A stretch of DNA of 64,000 bases from Nelumbo lutea (taxonomy: Eukaryota > Streptophyta > Magnoliopsida > Proteales > Nelumbonaceae), in NCBI GenBank assembly GCA_022828595.1, contig JAKGHH010000007.1, forward strand, positions 36,642,356-36,706,355, read 5' to 3'. The notes under the pieces were generated by a model. It had not been told where the DNA came from, did no database searches, and saw only the letters and a program-made list of their open reading frames with translations. This document shows, one piece after another, positions 35,291-46,829 of this stretch (the stretch's first letter is position 1; the number at the start of each line of letters is the position of its first letter). Position numbers and translations under genes: made by a program.

Positions 35291-37599
35291 TAGAGTTTAT
35301 CTTTTCTTTTGAATAAGTTTCAGAATTCAGTTGGCAAATCCTGAACTTCTGTTGAATCCTTACCTCTTTATTGTTCCCTTTGGCCCAAGTCTCTTTTACA
35401 TCATTCTAGTCATGCCATTGGAGACAATGGCATTTATGTTCGGGAGTAAGGAAAGAGAGAAAATTTTGAAAATTTGAGAGAAATTTAAAAAATATGAGAA
35501 GCTAAGCCTTTAAATATGTAGAATTAAAATTTCACTAAAAAAATTAAAACTTTTTCCAATAAGAGATTCTCAAATAGAAAAAGTTGAGGAAACTGATAAA
35601 AGAATATTGAATTTTGTAAAGATTGTAGCAAGTGACAGGAGTTAAATTGGTCTTGTTTGAATGTTGTCAAAACCGTTTAGAAATTGAAAATACTCCCATG
35701 CTTGCCCCTGTAATGATAAGAAAAAGATTGGGAAATCAGACAAAAAATTCTCCAAATTAAGAAAGATAGTGGACAACCCCAAACATTGCTGAATTTACAC
35801 ACAACGAAAAGATTAAAAAAAAAGAGATTAAAAGGCCAATGGACGACCTAGACTTAGTAACCAGGTCTCTTCACCTAAGTTAAGCGTCGATATTCGCGTC
35901 AAACGGGAAAGGGGATGCCAAAGACACTTACCTAACACTTAGTAACCGAGTCTCTTCACGTAAGTCAAGTGTCGAGATTCACGTCAAACAGTAGGAGGTA
36001 GCAATAAAAATATGTGTGCATATCAAGTTTAGGGGTAGAAATCCACTACCAAAAATGATAAGAAGAATACCCACCTGATTTTAAAAATTAATCTCAGCTT
36101 ATCGAGACAGCCTGCAAATGGAAGGGTATATAAGACTTTTATGCCAATTTTCTGTAATGTTCAAAGCAGGACGGTTTTACCCCTTAAACCCAATACTGAT
36201 CTATACAAAGTTTGAGAATTCTAGAATCAGGATACTTAGCTAATTTTATCAGGGATGATCTTGTAATGGGAATGATCTCTTTACTCAGTGTAACTTTAAG
36301 GGCATCGTTTTAGAGGTATTTTAGACCTTATACTGACTATTTTGTATCATTTTTCCAGTTAAATTCAATGTTGTGACCTTTGAGTAAAAACTGGGAAATT
36401 TACAGAGTTTTCTACAGATTTTGGGAAGCTGGTGAGAATTCCAATTGAGAGAGGGGGTGTTTCTATAAAAAATTAAGCACAGGAGGACGCCTCCTATCTA
36501 CTAAACCTAGAATGACACCCCTTTTACTATATTAGCATACTCCCCTCTCCTTAGCAAACCCTAGGGTGCCTCCCCACTCATTCTTTTCATCTCTAACAAA
36601 CCCTAGCCACCCCTTACTGCTAAATCTTAACCTTTCACTCCTCCCTAACATCTAATCTCAATCATTTAAGCCTTAGAAACCTCTCATACCCTTATATCTT
36701 CACCTTGCAATCCCCACCCTCCATTCCAGGGCGCCACCCCCTCTTTTTAATTTTCAGCCTTAGGCACCCAAATCCCCACCATTCAATCCTAGGAGCTTAA
36801 ATCCCAGTCCTCCATGCTTATAAGCGCCCTCTCCTTTTCACTCTAATTGTAGGATCCCTCTATTTTAATCCTAGCCCTCCATTCCTAAACCCTAGGGATG
36901 ACCATTTTTTGCATAAACCCACTACCCGCCCCTCTCCTTCTCTCTAATCCCAGTTTTGTCCATTCTTTTCTATAAAAAAGACCCCAAGGGCCCTGGAGAA
37001 GGGGTTGGTCAATTCACCCAGTTCACAAGGCTAAGGTTTCTTGTCAGGAGGGGTTCCTACAAGTAGTCCAGCCAATCTACAACTATCGCCATTGGATTTG
37101 TTCAGCTATCCCTTTTGTTTTATTTATTTTCTTTTATGTTATTTTTATTCTAGCAATCTTTTAGATTTAATTTCTATTTGCTTGTGTGTTTTGCAGATCT
37201 AAATTCGTTTCGTTCAAGGCTAAGGTGTCTCGAGGGGTTTGAAGGCTGAACAGATGAAGAAAGCGTGTATTTCATCTTCTCGGAAGCTACCTCCACTGGA
37301 TCCAAATTTTGGATCATTTTTATTTATTTTTTTTTGTTGATTTCAGTGTTTCCTTAATTTCTGAATTTTAATTATTGCCTTGTTCAGTTTAGAACATTTA
37401 ATTTCAGCATTAATAAATTTTATATTCTTATTTTCTACAAATCCTATATCTATTTTCCTTTTATTTGTATGGAATGAAAATAATAATTTTTATTCTTGCT
37501 TCCCTATGGGTTCGACCCCTTCCACACCACGTATTATGTTGTTTAAGGTTACGTGGGGATTGGAAAAATTTATAAATCTCTAAATTGGTGCCATGGGTT
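35291..37599 (+). repeat. Noncoding retroelement DNA, probably Athila-type 3' region and LTR
   Basis: GGAGGCAACCCAATGAAGTT at 35254-35273 and GGAGACAATGGCATTTATGT near 35420 are phrases common after the coding part of Athila/Tat elements. A diverged 85-bp repeat (CTTAGTAACC...TCTCTTCAC...GTCAAAC) occurs at about 35853 and 35938. A TATA-like CTATAAAAAAGACCCC lies near 36971, followed by a transcribed-leader-like stretch. A possible LTR end and PBS-like word (AATTGGTGCCATGG) lies at about 37581-37594. Boundaries are guesses. Confidence 0.4.
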
Positions 37600-37985
37600 T
37601 TTGATGATGCATCTCGGGCACACTAGAACCCGCATAGACTTGCGATGAACTCAAAGCCTGAAATGATCTCAAAACCCGCATATACTTGTGATGAGCTGAA
37701 ATTCATTGCACAACTGCGATGAGCTCAAACTCATTGTAGGTCAAGAATGAATAAATAAAGTAGCACACGTCTAATAGGATTAGAAAGGACATGTGAGATA
37801 AGTACTGACGTCACCCATGCCACGTCAGTATAAGAGGCTTGCAAAAGGAAGTAGCACATGTATATTATAAGAATCATCAAACGAAAGGAAACCTCATCCT
37901 TGATATATCTCATAAGACATGTGGTGAAACCCTAGCAGTGTTCCCGACAAACCCTAGCACACGTAGCCTTACCTCCCTACTCATA
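37600..37985 (+). repeat. Gypsy LTR fragment, second copy of the 3470-4215 family
   Basis: It carries repeated GCGATGAACTC/GCGATGAGCTC phrases and the block ending AGACATGTGGTGAAACCC that is shared with the copy near 4 kb. It is followed, without a clear joint, by integrase-coding debris. Confidence 0.4.
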
Positions 37986-38029
37986 GACAGTACTAAAGGA
38001 TACTCTTTTAGGTGATTGTAGCAATTAGG

Positions 38030-39300
38030 ATACTATTGATCTGAGATGAAAGGCAATGTGGCAAAGATGCATAATAGCTATAGCAAGTGCATATCTTAGA
38101 CAAGTAGATTTAAGTGCCTCGCTATAGGAAAAGTTGACTAGAGGAATACTCTCTACTACTTATTCTAGTCAGCCATTAAGGAACACCACAGGGGATCAAA
38201 TAGAACAAATACTCAAAACAACCTATAGCCTTGAGCCAACCACACACCAAGGACAGATGGCCTTATACAACTAAACACTCCATATGGGATTCTATTGGCC
38301 TACCATGTTAGACGATAATCAAAAGCATTTCAAGAAATGCCACACATGTTAGATGCACATACAACATATCTGTCAACCTAACAATGAACTACATCCTATA
38401 ACCACAACATGGCCCTTCTACACCTAGGGAGTAGATTTGATTGGAGAAATTAGGGGTATTGTTCCATCATTGTGGCCACAGACTACTTTACCAAGTGGTT
38501 TGAAGCCATTGCTCTGAAAAGGGTAGTTGCAATCAATATCACAAATTGCTTGAGAAAACATGTTATCCATTGCTTTGGAGTACCCATGCAAATCATCACT
38601 AGAAATTGCCTTTCCATTAAAAATCAAGAAGTGCGGGACTTGCTAGAACAATATGGAGCATGATTAGGTACAACAACCACTTACTACCCTTAGCATAATG
38701 GGCAAGTTGAGGCAATCAACAAAACATTATCGAAAATATTGAATAAAATGGTCTCCGAAGAACCAAAGAGATTGGGCTGCTATCTACCACACTATAGGCA
38801 TACAAAACATCCATCTAGAAGGTGACCTAGGCCACGCCTTATTCACTTGTCTATGGACAAGAGGCTGTCCTGCCTGCCAAAATACAAAACCGTGTCCACA
38901 ACGGTAACATATGTAATGGAGAAATAGTTCAACACAAAAGACGTGGAACAACTCCTATGTGATAAGCTAGTAGACACCATCAATGAGATTCGGGAAAAGT
39001 GTCTCTAGAGGCATGTAAAATATACAGGTAAACATGGCATCCAACTTCAACAAGATGGTGAATCCATGGATATTCAAAGAAGGAGACAAGGTATTAGACA
39101 TAGCTCTACATGTGCAACAAGGCAAGTCTATAGGAAGTTCAAACCAAACTGGGTTGGACCCTATGTAATCAAGGAAGCTCACCCTACAAGGTACTATATG
39201 TTGTGAGACCCACAAATCAATGAACAAGTTGAAACAATGAATGGCCACTGGCTAAAACTACACACTGACTAGATTATACAGCTACACATCTTGCACACTT
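38030..39300 (+). pseudogene. Ty3/Gypsy integrase fragment (Tat-like)
   Basis: About 38290-38370 contains the end of the zinc-binding region (GFYWPTMLDD, KKCHTC). About 38420-38665 holds the core start (GVDLIGEI, then ATDYFTKWFEAIALKRV and RKHVIHCFGVP). The second catalytic Asp is replaced: IITRNC stands where the family has an ITDNG-type motif. HNGQVEAINKTL near 38698 keeps the acidic residue of the third motif. The C-terminal part follows at 39130-39270 (KFKPNWVGPYVIKEAHP and NGHWLKLH). RT and RNase H are missing. The strand is plus and the piece points to the LTR at 39664. Confidence 0.72.
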
Positions 39301-39647
39301 AGTTTTTTCATATCACGGAAATAGATGTTCCTTTCAAAATCCTACACACATGAGGGAGGCTCCCTATTACAACCATCTTTATACTATATTTTCCCTCCAC
39401 CGAACACTTTACTCATCAAAACATAGAGTCCTAATGCTTTAAAAACTATTTTTGAACCTTTCTAGTTTCAGATGCCCACCAACAACACATCAATGACATT
39501 AACCTCACAACATATGATTATTGATAGAATAAGTAGGGGCTAAGAACTAAGAGCAAAAAACGTAGAATTACTAGATCTATTCATCGCAGCTCAAACCACA
39601 ATCAGAAGTAAAGATAACTGATGCTTAATAACAACATACTTCTATCA

Positions 39648-40549
39648 ACAAGCAGGGGGATAATGTAAATACATGGGATTAAACATTATGGAACCATTGA
39701 TGAAGGTCATGTCCACTATCGGAACATAGGTGTGATCGCGTGTCCAAGAATCAAAATCGCAAGTCTACATATTTGTCGAAACTCAAAGCTTAGAAACACT
39801 AAAATCTACAATGTGTGCAAAAATAGTAAAGCTTGCAATGTGAAAAGAAATACCAAATTCTGTGATGCTGCTTACGACATCAGACTACCCTTTACAATAT
39901 GTACCAAATTGCTCCAAATGAACATTTAAGATACCATATATCCTGTGATAAATCACAGAAGTTACAACATAGCACTATGACACATTCGTTGTCCTTAACA
40001 CCTTGCTATCTGGTTCAACATCGCATGATCCTCTACTAAAGTACTAGCGCAACACCACAATACTCTCATCATAGCACTATGACACTCTCGCATCATAGCA
40101 CTTGCGATGCTACTGTCAAAGACTTAAATGCTCCCATAATGGGGATCATGTTGTACAACAACGTACAAGCTTCTAAAAGGGGCTATAATCACAAATGTGA
40201 TCACATGAGGACTCTAAATATGGGAGTTCCCAATGCTGCGAGATTCTCATGGACAACATAGCAAAACCCCAAATCATTTACTTGTTGAGTGCCTATTTCA
40301 ACCACTTTCCCACTATGAGAGAATTTCCCTTATATCCTCCTTGTTTTTCCTACAAACCATGGCCATTTACCTATATAAGTAGGAGGGGCTCAAAACCTTC
40401 AAAAAAGGAAGATGACCATCTTGGACTCCCATGGAAGACACCACTCTACAACCCTAATCCTAGGTTTTTCTACAACCATTTCTCTTCATCACCATTCTAT
40501 CTAATCCTTTGAAGACTTGACCAACTGATCGGAGTTCATGGCACCAACA
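39648..40549 (+). repeat. 3' LTR (with PPT) of the preceding Gypsy fragment
   Basis: AGCAGGGGGATAA ends just before TGTAAATACATGGG (39664), a typical PPT-LTR junction. A TATA-like CTATATAAGTAGGAGGGG occurs at about 40371-40388. The phrase GACTTGACCAACTGATCGGAG and a likely end ACCAACA at 40549 give a TG...CA LTR of 886 bp. No 5' partner was found. Confidence 0.5.
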
Positions 40550-41237
40550 CTTTCCAAGTTCTTTTATTTATTTCCTTCCCTCTTTTGCCGATATAGTTAT
40601 TGAAAAAATGAATGAACTCCCTGAAGAAAAACTCATAAATGAGAAGGCAAATAAATAAAAGATAGAACAACATGTTAAAAGCATGCTATCTACTCGTTAA
40701 TTTAGGTATTGTTTTGCAAGTCTTTTTAGAAAGATCATCTAATAGCCCATATGGCCAAAAGACAAATTGAGATTTTGAAGTCTTGCCTTTAAAAACAAAG
40801 ACCATTTGGTAAGCGGATCGGTCTATCGGTCTTTTAAAAAACGCATTTATAGGCAATATATCACATAGAAAGACTAGAAAGCTTCATTTGAAGCTTTTCC
40901 GAAATTCAGTGTTTTTGATCTTTTCGAGTATTTTTGAGCATACATCTTTTACATCTTTTCTGGATTTTGATTACCAAATGGAAAAAGACTGACTTTTGGG
41001 TCTTTTGAGCTTGTTTGAAGTCTAGAAGAGCATGTGGAAAGACTTGCTAAACGCCGCCTTAGCATCACACTCACAACATATTATCTTGTGGAGACACTTT
41101 TTTGATTTTGATTAAGATAGAATGGGTTGATGAATAGAATCTTTTTGTACAAAAGTTTATGTTAAATTTATTGCAATAGAAACTTACATTTATCAGAAAA
41201 AATTAATAGAATATTCATAATTATGAATGAAACAACC
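40550..41237. repeat. Spacer with a MITE-like remnant
   Basis: GAAAGCTTCATTTGAAGCTT at about 40878 is also found near 11152. The right end AACGCCGCCTTA near 41049-41060 resembles the terminus TAAGGCGGCGTT of common plant hAT-type MITEs. No matching left end was fixed. Confidence 0.4.
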
Positions 41238-41336
41238 AATGTATGTAGAGGTGTAAATCGGGTCGTGCAGCTCGTGGCTTGGCACAGCACGATTGTACGT
41301 GTCGTGCTGCCCACGGCCCACGTGTCGGCTTGGCCC

Positions 41337-43193
41337 TGTTAGACAGTGTATGCCCTTAGCTCCAATCAAATTGATGTACATTATGACATTTATTATAAAT
41401 GAATAAAATACATATTTGATTCATGTTATAGTGGTGCGTTTCTGTGTAATACCTTAAACTGGACACTTATGACACTCGTGTTAGTTTAGAATGTTCACAG
41501 CCAGTGGGTCAATCTGGGGAGATCTATTCTGATAAGGTTGACATTGATATGCCGCCAAGTTGGTTGGGGTGGCCTGTCTCAACTGCCAGGGTCAGACCCG
41601 AGGTGCATGCAATGTAGGTTTTAACTTGAAACCTTGAACTGGACCAGAATTCCAGTGTTGCCCTGGACCTTGGAGATTGATGGGCACAATTGGAAAGTTA
41701 CACCTGACCCCTAGACTCGATTATTATACTGCACTAGGTGTCAAATTGGGCTATCTTTGATATGCCAATCAGTGAGATCCTTAGAGGGGGTCAAAACCTG
41801 TGTATGTTGGGACAGTTTGAGAATTCATCTGAGTTGGTGATCATAGTGACAAGATCAACCCCTTTGTCAGACAAAGGTAATGATTGGGGATGCACTCTCT
41901 CTGATGGAAACCTAAACTGCCGATAGTTGATTTCAATCATTGAATTTTTTTTTGCAAAATATATTTATATAGAGATATAACATCTATATATTACGGTTTC
42001 TAAATGTTTGCAAAATATATATATAAGATATATAGATATTATGGTTTCCAAATGTGTGCAAAAGGGTTTTAATTCCCGGGATCCATGTGAGTAGAGAGTG
42101 CAACACTGTTCCTTGCAGCCGAGGGAGATGTCCTCTCTTGTCGGGCAGTGTTTGATCATTATGGGCTGAGAGGTCAAGTGTAAAGGTCATTGAGGGTTAT
42201 ACCTGATGGGCTAATCTTGCATCTGCCCACAGTCCTTGGGTTTTTATAAGGTGGCTTGGCCCAGGGACCACTTAGTGTAAGTGTTGGGCCTATTAGGAGC
42301 CCATATGATGGGCTTCAGGGGGTTCACTGTCTTTTCAGTGAATTCGGCCAGGCCTTGTAACAGAGGCTGAGCTGAACCCATGTGGCCGATGTGTAGATCA
42401 ATGTTTGGGTCCCACGCAATAAGGGGGCGGATGTGGGATTGGATCAGTAGATAGGATAGGGCCTTATCCCTATCCACTCAAAGAGTATAGATTCAAATAA
42501 AGTTTTGAATCTAAAAACCTCCTAATGAAATTAGAAGAGAGTTGATCTAATCTGCAAATAAAATAAGGACTTATCCTTACCTCTTAAACAGAACTCCTTA
42601 TCCCAATACAAATTTGGATTATAAAACTCCTAATGAGATTAGCAGCTCTCTTTAAGGCTATTAAAGGAGGAGGGGGCGAACCATTCAACCCATCCAAGAA
42701 TCCAGAAATCAGATCTCAGATCACCAAGAAAGAAGATAGCTACACCATCTTCTGCTCTTGCGTTCTCCTCCAGTTGCCGCCATACTACCAATTCGATCTC
42801 CATTGTAGGAACGATCAAGAAGAGTCTTGACATCAATCTTTGGAGAAAGGCTGATCTGAAGTCGTGCTCACTGCCTCCATCGAATTCTTGCTGAAGAATT
42901 TGGTTCATTTGACGGACACTACTGATTCTGCTCCACCATGTCATCTTCAGTGGGAGCAGTCTTTGGAGTTTTTCTTTGGGCGTGAACACCTTTGTTGGGA
43001 GATACTACATCTTCGTATCAGGTATATCCCTCTCCTACTGATTTTGTTCCGATCTGGTTCGGTTCTTGGTTCAAGATTGATCCTTGAAAAGTAGTTTTAT
43101 GTGATTCTTAGATGGGAGGGAGAAAATTTTTGAAATTTCGCTCTACCTTCCGGCAAGGTTCGGCCATCCATATGATGGATCTCTCATCCCTTC
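41337..43193 (+). mobile_element. Solo-LTR-like insert, copy A, in the hAT left end
   Basis: It starts TGTTAGACAGTGTATGCCC and ends ATGGATCTCTCATCCCTT(C). It is flanked by GGCCC (41332-41336) and CGCCC (43194-43198), a 5-bp duplication with one mismatch. It is collinear with copy B (46830-48731) along its whole length. It has no protein domain. Length, TG start, 5-bp duplication and lack of coding fit a solo LTR, more likely of a Copia element from the TGTTGGAC...TGTATGCC start, but this last step is inference. Confidence 0.75.
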
Positions 43194-43330
43194 CGCCCAG
43201 CCTGTGGCACGGCACGCGGCACAGCCCGTGGACCCTTAGCAAGCCATGCTTGGCCCGTCCGATGAACTAGCCATTGGAGGGGTCCCCAACGACTAGTTTC
43301 ATCATTTTAGGGGTTTTTTTACAAAAATAT

Positions 43331-43637
43331 CCCCCAACAACTATATAGGGGTATTTATGTATTTTGGTTTTGGGGGGAGAAAGAATGACACAAATGCCCC
43401 CCAACAGCTATATAACAACTAGTTTTGGGGCATTTTGGGTAAAGTGATAAATAGCTTTACAATGACCAATATACCCCTCCCAACAACTATATAGGGGGTA
43501 TTTATGTATTTTGGTTTTGGGAGGAGAAAGAATGGCACAAATACCCCCAATAGCTATATAACAACTAGTTTATGGGGGGCATTTTGGGTAAAGTGATAAA
43601 TAACTTTATAATGACCAAAATACCCCTCTCAACAATT
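43331..43637 (+). repeat. Tandem duplication, about 154 bp x 2, in the hAT 5' region
   Basis: Each unit contains CAACAACTATATAGGGG, TATTTATGTATTTTGGTTTT, AGCTATATAACAACTAGTTT and GCATTTTGGGTAAAGTGATA. The second unit starts at about 43485. Confidence 0.85.
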
Positions 43638-43962
43638 AAAAAATGACTATTTTTAGGGTATTTTGGGCAATTAAATTATTTTCAATTCCTATAAATAGCC
43701 CTATCCTCCACTATTTTCATCACACCAATTCAACAATTTTCTTAATCTCTTCTCTAATTCTCATACTCTCTCAAGTCTCAATCTCTTAATCTCTCAATCT
43801 CTCATACATTCGTTGATTCTCCAATTCTCAACTTTATCGAAGTTTCAATAAAAAGGCTTGCTCAAACAACTCAAGTATCTCAACTCTCAAGTTAGCAATT
43901 TGGGAGGTTGGACTCTTGGAGTTGAAAGGCATCAATCGTTGAAATCAAGTTGAGATTCCAAA

Positions 43963-44400
43963 TTGACAATCTGGGTAAGTGCAATTAAATTGATTTTTTT
44001 TTTTAGAATTAAAAAAATGGTTGACTCCTTCCAAAACTGGTTCCCTAACATATTCAATGCCGACGATATTCAGTCGCAGCATGGTAGTATTAACACTAAT
44101 ATGGATGCTATTGATATTGATAGAACTTCCACCCCTAGTGCCGATACTAAGGGAAAGAAAAATAAGGCTGCTAAGTTGATTAGCAAGGTTTGGAAAATAT
44201 TTAAAATAGAGGAGGTACAAGGAAGGGAAAAAGAGATGTTTGCCAAAGATGTATAAAATACTTTAGCTATTGTAGCAAGGGTGGTAATGGCCATTTAGGT
44301 AGACATTTGCTCACTCATGAGAAAGAACAAGAAGAAGAAGAAGAAGAAGAAGAAGGGAGAGAAATAGCACAAACACAAATTGGGTGAGGGTTTGATACTT
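43963..44400 (+). pseudogene. hAT transposase N-terminus with BED finger
   Basis: MVDSFQNWFPNIFNADDIQS starts at 44018. It is followed by a charged linker and SKVWKIFKIEEVQGREKEMF, the first strand of a BED finger. A one-base shift near 44235-44240 is needed to read on into CQRCIKYFSYC and GGNGHLGRHLLTHE, which supply the CxxC and H...H ligands. A (GAA)n stretch at 44328-44355 encodes a glutamate run just after the finger. The gene is then cut by the Gypsy element at 44460 and resumes at 55384. Confidence 0.78.
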
Positions 44401-44459
44401 CTAAATATTCTTAAGAAAAAATTGGGTAAGAATTAGCAAAATACATTATACATGTTGAA

Positions 44460-45653
44460 TGATGTGTGCGCATGCTACACATTATTTTTATTGCTCTCTA
44501 CATGGTTTTGATGGTAGTTCTTAATGGTCTTTACCCTAATTGAGCGAGATTTCAGGAAACTATGAGTTTGGGATAGTCTAGGGTGAAGAGAACATGAAGA
44601 CATGTCGATATGGCAAAAAGGGAAGCACTTCGGCCCATCAAGAAAAAAGGCCTAGCCGAAACCCTATGGGAGAGCACTTCGACCCACCAAGGAGAGAGAC
44701 CCAATTGCCGCCCAACCGAAACCCTATGGGAGACACCAAAAAGGCGACTAACTTTAGGAGAAAGAAAAGAAGAAGGAGTATAAAAGAAAAGGAAAGAAAG
44801 GAAATTAGGGTTCGACCCCTTGAGACAAAATCAAAGAGGAGAAGTGCTAGGAGAAAGATGACAAGGTTGTTGAATGCGAACCATGATGGATTCTGCAAAT
44901 TTGGTAACCTAGATTCAATTAGGGTTTAATGGTTTTTCTTTGTTGAATATTTATTTCTTTCTATTATGCGAACCATGATGGATGCTAATTCAGATATGTA
45001 ATTAGTCTTTTAAGTTGTTCGATTGATTGTGATTCATTCTTGGGATTTCTTGATTAGGGTTTTCGATTATAAGAGTAATCTTGGCCGAATTATTCTTGTT
45101 TCTTGGATTACTTGAATTGCTTGAGAAAGGGTTTAGGTAATCAGATCAACTGATCAAGAAAATGGATTGAATGCATCTTAGAGATAATATGCATGATTTG
45201 TTTGGCATTCATTCAACAAGAGATAATATGCATAATCCATTTAGCATTCATTCAACAAGAATTAATTTCCTATAGAAATATAGAAATTGTTGCTCATAGA
45301 TAGAGTCAGCTGTGCTCGAGAGAGGTTGCTCATACAATTAGGAATTAGCCAACCCATGATTGAATTCAACTTCGGTTGGACAACTTAATGGTATAATTGC
45401 TGAACCGGTCCTACTAGTATTTTCAAGAAGCACTTCTTCTCATCATTAAAGGCAGGTTGACCCAAGAATACTTAGGATAATTTGTTAATTAGGAGTTAAG
45501 TTTTTTCTTTGTTTAACCTTTCGGATTGTCAGATAACAAAATGTTGATTCAGTACTAGTAGTTGTTGGATCAATCCCCGTGGGAATGATACTCTACTCAT
45601 CATTATATTACTTGATCAGCTAGTGCACTTGCTAGTGTAATCTTTATGCATCA
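44460..45653 (+). repeat. 5' LTR of the Athila-like element
   Basis: It is 1194 bp and collinear with the 3' LTR. It has an extra segment of about 50 bp near 44650-44700 that is a partial duplication of the neighbouring GAAACCCTATGGGAGA unit. It also has a duplicated GAGATAATATGCAT...CATTCATTCAACAAGA segment at about 45180-45260, and it lacks about 45 bp present near 54960-55005. Confidence 0.92.
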
Positions 45654-45659
45654 AGTTTT

Positions 45660-45677
45660 TGGCGCTGTTGTCGGGGA
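45660..45677 (+). promoter_or_regulatory. Primer-binding site, tRNA-Asp type
   Basis: TGGCGCTGTTGTCGGGGA follows the 5' LTR after six bases. It differs at two positions from the TGGCGCCGTTGCCGGGGA complement of the 3' end of tRNA-Asp that primes Athila-type elements. Both differences are C to T. Confidence 0.85.
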
Positions 45678-45784
45678 TTATCACAACAATATTAGGAACC
45701 ATCTGCTGTTGTTAATCTGATTTTGTATAATATGTTCATGATATGTGTGTATTAGTATCTTTATGACTTTGACTTGGACAGTTT

Positions 45785-46829
45785 ATGACACGCAGAAGTG
45801 AAAATGAGAGCATTAGCTACGATCCAGAGATTGAACCAACTCTCCACCGCTGCCTTAGAGCTTCTAAGCAAGGGAAAGCTGAAAGTACAGAGATGACAGA
45901 ACAAAGGACCATGATGGACTATGCCAAGCCAACCCTCATCGGGGCAGCCTCGAACATTGTGAGACCAACAATAGCGGCCAACAACTTTGAGATCAAACCA
46001 GCAATCATTCAAATGATCTAGAACATAGTTCAGTTCTGTGGCTTAGCTAATGAAGATTCGAACACTCACATCGCCAACTTCTTGGAGATATGTAACACAT
46101 TCAAGCACAATGGAGTTAATGATGATGCGGTGAGGCTCAGATTATTTTCGTTCTCATTGAAGGACAAGGCTAAGACTTGGCTGAACTCTCTACCAGCTAG
46201 ATCGATCTCTACTTGGGATGAAATGGCCAGCCGCTTCCTATCCAAGTATTTCCCTCCGTCCAAGACTGCAAAGATGCGGAACAATATCACCACCTTCTCT
46301 CAACAGGACGGGGAGTCACTGTATGAGTCATGGGAGTGTTACAAGGAATTAGTGAAGAAGGTCCTTCATCATGGACTTGTCGTATGGCTGTAAGTTCAAA
46401 CATTTTACAATGGTTTGACCGAAGCAAACCATTGAGGAAATGGCTGCAGCTGGACGCTACAACTAGAGGATCCATTAACAACAAGACCCTGAAGTTGCCC
46501 ATGCACTCATTGAGGAAATGGCTGCAAATAATTATCAGTGGCATTCCGAGAGAGCTTAAGTTAAGAGACAACCCGACCTTCACAATGTAGACACCTATAC
46601 AGCACTATCTGCACAAATAGGTGCCCTCAGCAAGAAGATCAATGAGATGCAGTAGGCATCCATGCATGTTCAAACCGTAGCCTATGACTGGTGTGGGGCA
46701 GGTCATAACAGCACCGAATGTCAAGTTGGAAATCAGTTCATGCAATCCCCCGAGCAAGTAGATTTTGTAGGGAATCTTCAAAGGCAGCAAGGTAATCATT
46801 ACCCTCGGGCATTTAACCCCGGATGGAGG
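45785..46829 (+). pseudogene. Gypsy gag, N-terminal part
   Basis: MTRRSENESISYDPEIEP starts at 45785. A TAG at 46019-46021 interrupts the frame, which then runs on through QFCGLANEDSNTHIANFLEI, RLFSFSLKDKAKTWLNSLPA and FLSKYFPPSKTAKMRN, the retrotransposon gag core. Shifts follow near 46370 and 46440. Near 46680-46730 there is a degenerate zinc-knuckle-like stretch (DWCGAGHNSTEC). The frame stops at NPGWR because copy B of the solo LTR enters at 46830; it resumes exactly at 48737. Confidence 0.85.

Noticed and set aside
41965..42190. Minus-strand frames inside solo LTR copy A, with a counterpart in copy B (47433-47771)
   Set aside because: They are similar in both copies only because the DNA is repeated; there is no conserved full frame or known domain.
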